In this document: positions 60,489 through 64,000 of the stretch, in pieces
Layout: every line of letters begins with the position of its first letter
How positions within the stretch are numbered: position 1 is the stretch's first letter
Source: JBEKTW01 sp049515655
GTDB lineage: Bacteria > Bacteroidota > Ignavibacteria > UBA10030 > SZUA-254
Reading direction: 5' to 3'
Assembly: GCA_049515655.1 (NCBI GenBank)
Contig: JBEKTW010000006.1
Span: forward strand, 62,001-126,000
DNA length: 64,000 nt
The notes under the pieces: generated by a model
What the model saw: the letters and a program-made list of their open reading frames with translations, nothing else
Told to the model about the DNA's origin: nothing
The model's database searches: none
Program-made: the position numbers and the translations under genes

Positions 60489-61049
60489 ATGAAAGGAAAA
60501 ATCTCTTTGATCGTGTTTATCGGCCTCATGATGCTTTCGGCGACAAACAGGCTATTAGCGCAAGGAGCGCGGGTTGAAGTTTTTCTGAATGATGGTCAAA
60601 AAATAACAGGTGAATTATTATCGGTGAGAGAGAGCACACTTGTGGTCTCGTTTGCGGACGGGGAACATTTCAAGGAGGGAACATCGCAAAGAGAAGATAG
60701 CTTCATAGTGCTGAAGAGCAATCGGATTCAAAAAGTTTTCATTGAAGGAAAGTCCTATGTCGACTTTGGCATTGGCTTCGGTCTTGTCGCAGGAGCTGGA
60801 ATAGGGCTTGTCGTTGGTCTTGCAAACAGCTCCTCTACAACTGGCGGCGGTTGGGACCCTTTCCCCGACATTGGCACTGGGATTGGCAATGTATTGAGAA
60901 CAGCCGCCTATACAATTGGCGGTGCTGGGGCTGGGTCGATTATTGGTTATGTTGTTGGATCGCAGGCGTCGAGTTCGGATAAAGAAGTAGCGATACTCTC
61001 TCTTCAAGACATGCAGACATTGAAAGGGTATGCGAGGTTTCAAAGGTGA
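60489..61049 (+). CDS. Hypothetical envelope protein with glycine-zipper-like segment
   Basis: I start at the ATG of MKGKISLIVFIGLMMLSATN with CGGAG 7 bp ahead, giving a signal peptide and 186 residues; the longer frame adds a non-signal N-terminus. A small beta-rich part (VEVFLNDGQKITGELLSVRE, reminiscent of an Sm-like or SH3-like fold) is followed by two glycine-rich hydrophobic stretches (IGFGLVAGAGIGLVVGLA and IGGAGAGSIIGYVVGSQ) that look like a glycine-zipper hairpin. It may associate with a membrane. No direct-repeat promoter was found before it. Function unknown. Confidence 0.6.
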   Translation: MKGKISLIVFIGLMMLSATNRLLAQGARVEVFLNDGQKITGELLSVRESTLVVSFADGEHFKEGTSQREDSFIVLKSNRIQKVFIEGKSYVDFGIGFGLVAGAGIGLVVGLANSSSTTGGGWDPFPDIGTGIGNVLRTAAYTIGGAGAGSIIGYVVGSQASSSDKEVAILSLQDMQTLKGYARFQR

Positions 61050-61166
61050 TGTTGTCATGAGTAAACTATCATTCAATTGTTACGACACCGCGATGGTCAA
61101 GAAGGGTGGAGTCGGGGCAGACCGACTTCAGTGCCCCCAATCTATCGATACTTCAACGGCAGTTTT

Positions 61167-61220
61167 TGACTATATTGTGATATTTCTGTGACAACGGCGG
61201 AACTCAAAGATTGTACATTA
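61167..61220 (+). promoter_or_regulatory. Direct-repeat (Pho-box-like) promoter of the beta-barrel gene
   Basis: TG steps at 61167, 61178 and 61189 (TTTGAC, TGTGATA, GTGACAAC) have an exact 11-bp period; 18 bp after the last unit comes TACATTA at 61214-61220. This is the fourth copy of the architecture. Confidence 0.7.
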
Positions 61221-61260
61221 GAACAAAACAATTTATCAAACCGTAGGAAGGGAAACAGCT

Positions 61261-62745
61261 ATGAAACATCTAATTATTCTACTCGCGGGTAGTGTTCTGT
61301 TTGCTGTCTTCATAAGTGTCGGTGAAGCGATCTGCCAGACCTCTGAGGGCACTCAGGCGAAATTTGTGATCGTGAATCTGGCGGAAAATGGACGGGTCAT
61401 CATTAATGCCGGTTCAGGAGATGGAGCTTCAGTCGGCATGAACGTGACATTTTTTGAAAAGGTTTCCGCTTACACGAAAGACGGGAAAGCGGTCGATGAC
61501 CTGTATCCGCTCGGATCCTCGACAATACAGCGGGTCGGCAGCTATAGCTCAATAGTCATCGTCGATTCAGCGATGTTCCATCTTCTCCGCCGCGGGTTCC
61601 CCGTCCTGTTGGCCGGCGAATCCGAGAAAAGGATGAGTGAACAGCATCCGGAGGTAAGCACATCTCCGGCAAAGCAGGTTCCGCAAATTGCAGAGTCATC
61701 TCCGGAGAGAAAACCCAACGATACCACGTTAACGGCGCCCCGCGCCCAGACGAGTCAGATACCCGCGGGTGCTGCCCAACAGGCGGCAAAGCCATTTGAT
61801 CCATGGGCACATGGATTTGTACACACGCCGCCGGCGGGCGTGACGATTTATCAGAGTCTCCCTATTACGCTCTATGCTCCACCGCCGATGCATACTCCGA
61901 AACTGTACTACCGTGTGCGCGGGAAGATCGAATATAAGGAAGTTGTTCTCACACCAAAGCAGAACGACTTTTATTTCTATGAGATTCCCAGAGAAGAGGT
62001 GGCAGAACCCGGGATTGAATACTATCTCACCGTAACCATACCCTCGGGCGATGAGGTCCTGGCCCTGGGTAACCCGGAGGCACCCACGAGTATACAGATA
62101 AGTGGATTTCTTATTAATCCAGAGCTCGAGCTCGCGCGCCATCGAGGCAATCGGCATATGATCCGCGTGTTGACCGAAGAGGTGGTTTTCGCCGATAATG
62201 ATTCCTATCAACACTACGAGGCTGATTACATGTATCGGATATTCACAACGCTCTATAGTATCCGCATGGGTATGGGATCGTTTGTGGGGAAGGGACCCAT
62301 ACCGGGGACGCGATCGATACAGACAATTAATTACTATTACGGGTACACGGAAGCTGAGCTGGCATTGTCGGGCACTCACGTGTCTCTGATCGGCCGATTC
62401 CTCACCGGTATCAACAACAATGGGATTGGAAGCGGATTTGAGGGCAAGGTCCGGTTTGGCGATGAACTCGGAGTGAATCTCGTGGCTGCTGTGTGGAACG
62501 CATCTCAACTTGGAACATCGACTTCCGTCCAGCTGAATGTGCCCCTGTCTCCCCGCTTTGGTTTTTCCGGAAACATCGCGGTGGAAAACCTTCCACTGCA
62601 GGGAGATAATGGTTTCCGTATGGCAGTTGATGCGCGATATGAAGTTCTTCCCGACCTTGATGTGACGGGTCGTCTGGGCATGAGCGCACGTACCACCAAG
62701 TTCATTGGTTCGAACCTCGGACTTGGCATCACGCGCCATTTCTAG
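61261..62745 (+). CDS. Hypothetical outer-membrane beta-barrel protein
   Basis: The 494-residue protein has a signal peptide (LAGSVLFAVFISVGEAICQ), a small N-terminal domain (VIINAGSGDGASVGMNVTFF, similar in style to surface or flagellar T-type C-terminal folds), a disordered Ser/Pro/Gln linker (about 115-175), a beta-sandwich (YYRVRGKIEYKEVVLTP) and a final region of amphipathic strands ending in Phe (LGLGITRHF), the outer-membrane sorting signal. It is therefore a likely outer-membrane barrel. Its gene follows the fourth direct-repeat promoter, which places it in the same regulon as the lipid operons and nucleotidase; a porin or lipid-handling role would fit but is unproven. Confidence 0.65.
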   Translation: MKHLIILLAGSVLFAVFISVGEAICQTSEGTQAKFVIVNLAENGRVIINAGSGDGASVGMNVTFFEKVSAYTKDGKAVDDLYPLGSSTIQRVGSYSSIVIVDSAMFHLLRRGFPVLLAGESEKRMSEQHPEVSTSPAKQVPQIAESSPERKPNDTTLTAPRAQTSQIPAGAAQQAAKPFDPWAHGFVHTPPAGVTIYQSLPITLYAPPPMHTPKLYYRVRGKIEYKEVVLTPKQNDFYFYEIPREEVAEPGIEYYLTVTIPSGDEVLALGNPEAPTSIQISGFLINPELELARHRGNRHMIRVLTEEVVFADNDSYQHYEADYMYRIFTTLYSIRMGMGSFVGKGPIPGTRSIQTINYYYGYTEAELALSGTHVSLIGRFLTGINNNGIGSGFEGKVRFGDELGVNLVAAVWNASQLGTSTSVQLNVPLSPRFGFSGNIAVENLPLQGDNGFRMAVDARYEVLPDLDVTGRLGMSARTTKFIGSNLGLGITRHF

Positions 62746-62793
62746 TATCGCATATCGGGAATACGTTGAACAAGTGAAGTTTATATTCTCTTT

Positions 62794-62940
62794 AAAATCC
62801 GAAGTGCAAAGCACGAAATTCGAAACAAATTCAAATGCTCCAAATCCGAAATCACCAAATGGTAAAATGCCCGTGTTTGGATTTTTGAACATTCGAACTT
62901 CAGATTTGTTTGGGATTTCGATATTCGGATTTCGAATTTA
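62794..62940. repeat. Dispersed AAATCCGAA inverted-repeat element, copy 2
   Basis: The left arm has AAATCCGAAG, GCACGAAATTCGAAAC and CCAAATCCGAAATC; the right arm has the complements TTCGAACTTCAGATTTG, GGGATTTCG and TTCGGATTTCGAATTT. It belongs to the same family as 22926-23111 but the copies have diverged. Confidence 0.65.
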
Positions 62941-62997
62941 TTGTGATTTGGTCGCTCGCAGATTTATCCAAGTTATTTGTTGAGTTGTCTGCAAAAG

Positions 62998-63027
62998 GGA
63001 GACGGCCGGCACCAGCAGGCCGTCTCC
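62998..63027. terminator. Perfect 10-bp GC-rich hairpin
   Basis: GGAGACGGCC and GGCCGTCTCC enclose a 10-nt loop. It could end transcription of the barrel gene but lacks a T run. Confidence 0.4.
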
Positions 63028-63172
63028 AGCTTGGTGAATACGGCGGCGCCTTCACCAAGACCAGAAAGCTCGTGTTGCTCACACCACATTATTTCCGTAT
63101 TTTCAAACTGGATCTAGTGTCCTGTCAGGGAAATATATTGACTAAGTCTTTCGGCTTTTTACCCTCACCCCT

Positions 63173-63225
63173 TTCCCCTCTCCCGGACCTGTCCTGAGCG
63201 AAGTCGAAGGATCGGGAGAGGGGAA
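63173..63225. repeat. 13-bp stem with 27-nt loop ahead of the Omp85-like gene
   Basis: TTCCCCTCTCCCG (63173-63185) pairs with CGGGAGAGGGGAA (63213-63225). The loop sequence CTGAGCGAAGTCGAAGG is, from memory, a frequent dispersed repeat in environmental genomes. Confidence 0.6.
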
Positions 63226-63278
63226 TTGAAGAGGAGAGGGTAGTGAGTGACGTAAACATCCAACAACTTATTCAAACA

Positions 63279-64000
63279 ATGCGACGGAAGATAATTTTCC
63301 TCACAGCGTTCATGCTCATTCTCCCGCGGACCAGTGCCGGTCAGGACGAGAAGAGGGTGCAATCCGACACCAGTTCTGAACTGGAATTTCTACCCATTCT
63401 TTCGTACGATACCGACGCCGGTGTCGGTTACGGTATCAAGTCGTTCTTCCTTAACTATCTCCACAACAATGAGTCGTTCGACGTTGTCCTGTTCAATAGT
63501 ACCAAAGGAGAGCGTTGGTATCGCGTGGTCTATTCTCTTCCCGATTTTGAGCGGCGGCAGGGCACAGTGTACCCGCTCGCGCTTGACCTTACCGTCGATT
63601 ATGACCAATGGATCGGTTACAATTTCTTCGGAGTGGGAAACACATCCTCATATTGTGATAAAGAAGCGTACACGAGGGAACCACTCGAGATGTCCGCCCA
63701 GTTGAGCAGAGGGTTTTCCGGGCAGTGGGTAGGTCAAGTCGCTGTAAGATACAGGACTGTGAGGAACTTCGATTTTCAGGATGACAGTCGACTTGCCCGC
63801 CTTGCCCCTCCGCTCAATGCGGGTCGGGCAACGTTTGTTTCATTGCAGGGGACCGTACGATACGATACACGCAACAGTTTTATAAATCCCTCATCGGGAA
63901 TTGTTGTACAGGGCGAATTCGAGCACTCACCGGCATGGAGTCTCGGTAATGTGAATTTCACCCGCTACGCATTCTGGACCCAGGCGTACGTACCGGTGCT
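63279..64000 (+). CDS. BamA/Omp85-like surface antigen, 3'-truncated by the window
   Basis: The frame opens at ATG 63279 (MRRKIIFLTAFMLILPRTSAG, a signal peptide) and stays open to the end of the window, at least 240 residues. The sequence ELEFLPILSYDTDAGVGYG, NYLHNNESFDVVLF, YNFFGVGN and VRYDTRNSFINPSSGIVVQG with DTR and NP(S)SG matches the barrel domain of Omp85/surface-antigen proteins without POTRA domains. Such short members are often phospholipase- or assembly-related outer-membrane proteins. A GTG at 63243 is an in-frame alternative start. The C-terminal half is missing from view. Confidence 0.8.
   Translation, partial: MRRKIIFLTAFMLILPRTSAGQDEKRVQSDTSSELEFLPILSYDTDAGVGYGIKSFFLNYLHNNESFDVVLFNSTKGERWYRVVYSLPDFERRQGTVYPLALDLTVDYDQWIGYNFFGVGNTSSYCDKEAYTREPLEMSAQLSRGFSGQWVGQVAVRYRTVRNFDFQDDSRLARLAPPLNAGRATFVSLQGTVRYDTRNSFINPSSGIVVQGEFEHSPAWSLGNVNFTRYAFWTQAYVPV

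Larger units (their letters stand above)
62746..63278. other. Intergenic stretch with three repeat or hairpin structures
   Basis: No gene is visible in these 533 bp. It holds the dispersed inverted-repeat element (62794-62940), a perfect 10-bp stem GGAGACGGCC/GGCCGTCTCC (62998-63027) and a 13-bp stem TTCCCCTCTCCCG/CGGGAGAGGGGAA (63173-63225) whose loop carries CTGAGCGAAGTCGAAGG. Confidence 0.7.

Noticed and set aside
61729..62892. 387-codon minus-strand frame over the beta-barrel gene at 61261
   Set aside because: No recognisable motif; the plus strand shows a signal peptide, domains and a terminal Phe, so the minus frame is a shadow.
62746..62983. 92-codon ORF from 62705 rich in FGFRI-type phrases
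   Set aside because: It is the translation of the palindromic repeat at 62794-62940, a known source of false ORFs.
1..64000. tRNA or rRNA genes
   Set aside because: No cloverleaf with GTTCRANYC arm and no rRNA-like conserved stretch was found by eye.

Overview
The window is about 64 kb of a Gram-negative, didermic chromosome from the Bacteroidota/Ignavibacteriota (FCB) side of the tree. I infer this from four secreted proteins with the type IX secretion C-terminal tail (core NYPNPFNPTT), TonB-dependent receptors with carboxypeptidase-like N-termini, DUF4249 and DUF2147 proteins and an S46 dipeptidyl-peptidase. Unlike classical Bacteroidetes, many genes have clear AGGAG ribosome sites, and two promoters read TTGACA-N17-TATATT, which points to an Ignavibacteria-like lineage. 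No tRNA, rRNA, CRISPR array or intact transposase was seen.

Layout. 1-8.1 kb: the 3' end of an M24 peptidase, then an AT-richer block (DUF4249 lipoprotein, TonB receptor, DUF2147 protein) that ends in a broken TolC gene, then a GC-rich outer-membrane beta-barrel gene. 8.1-12.9 kb: an ECF sigma factor, membrane anti-sigma candidate, Spy-like protein, three lipoproteins and a cysteine-less thioredoxin, all on the minus strand. 13.2-20.4 kb: a TetR-controlled exporter operon (HlyD lipoprotein, two separate ATPases, TolC, two permeases) resembling a split YbhGFSR system. 20.4-32.3 kb: three T9SS cargo genes and a glycogen phosphorylase, set among hairpin cassettes, dispersed inverted repeats and a 152-bp tandem repeat. 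32.3-41.4 kb: S46 peptidase, a histidine kinase with two paralogous receivers (one PP2C output, one DNA-binding), a GAF-PP2C phosphatase, a GIY-YIG protein and a relic of a REP-associated transposase. 41.5-43.4 kb: a CPBP protease and a ferritin-VIT1 fusion.

43.7-62.7 kb is the most interesting region. Two divergent operons face each other across about 0.6 kb. Leftward: classical SDR, UbiA prenyltransferase, diacylglycerol/sphingoid kinase, ThiL-like enzyme, serine-palmitoyltransferase-like synthase, B12-type radical SAM protein, membrane SpoIIE phosphatase. Rightward: DUF3108 protein, PAP2/Aur1-like phosphotransferase, two extended SDRs, CPBP protein, third extended SDR. These look like a sphingoid-type lipid pathway. 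Both operons, the next gene (a T9SS-secreted 5'-nucleotidase) and a beta-barrel gene beyond it are preceded by the same promoter architecture: TTGACA-like direct repeats with an 11-bp period, then exactly 18 bp from the last TGACAAC to a TA-starting -10-like element. The reverse complement reads TTGTCA, close to the Pho-box core. My main hypothesis is a phosphate-starvation regulon that couples extracellular phosphate scavenging with membrane-lipid remodelling. The window closes with the 5' part of a BamA/Omp85-like gene.
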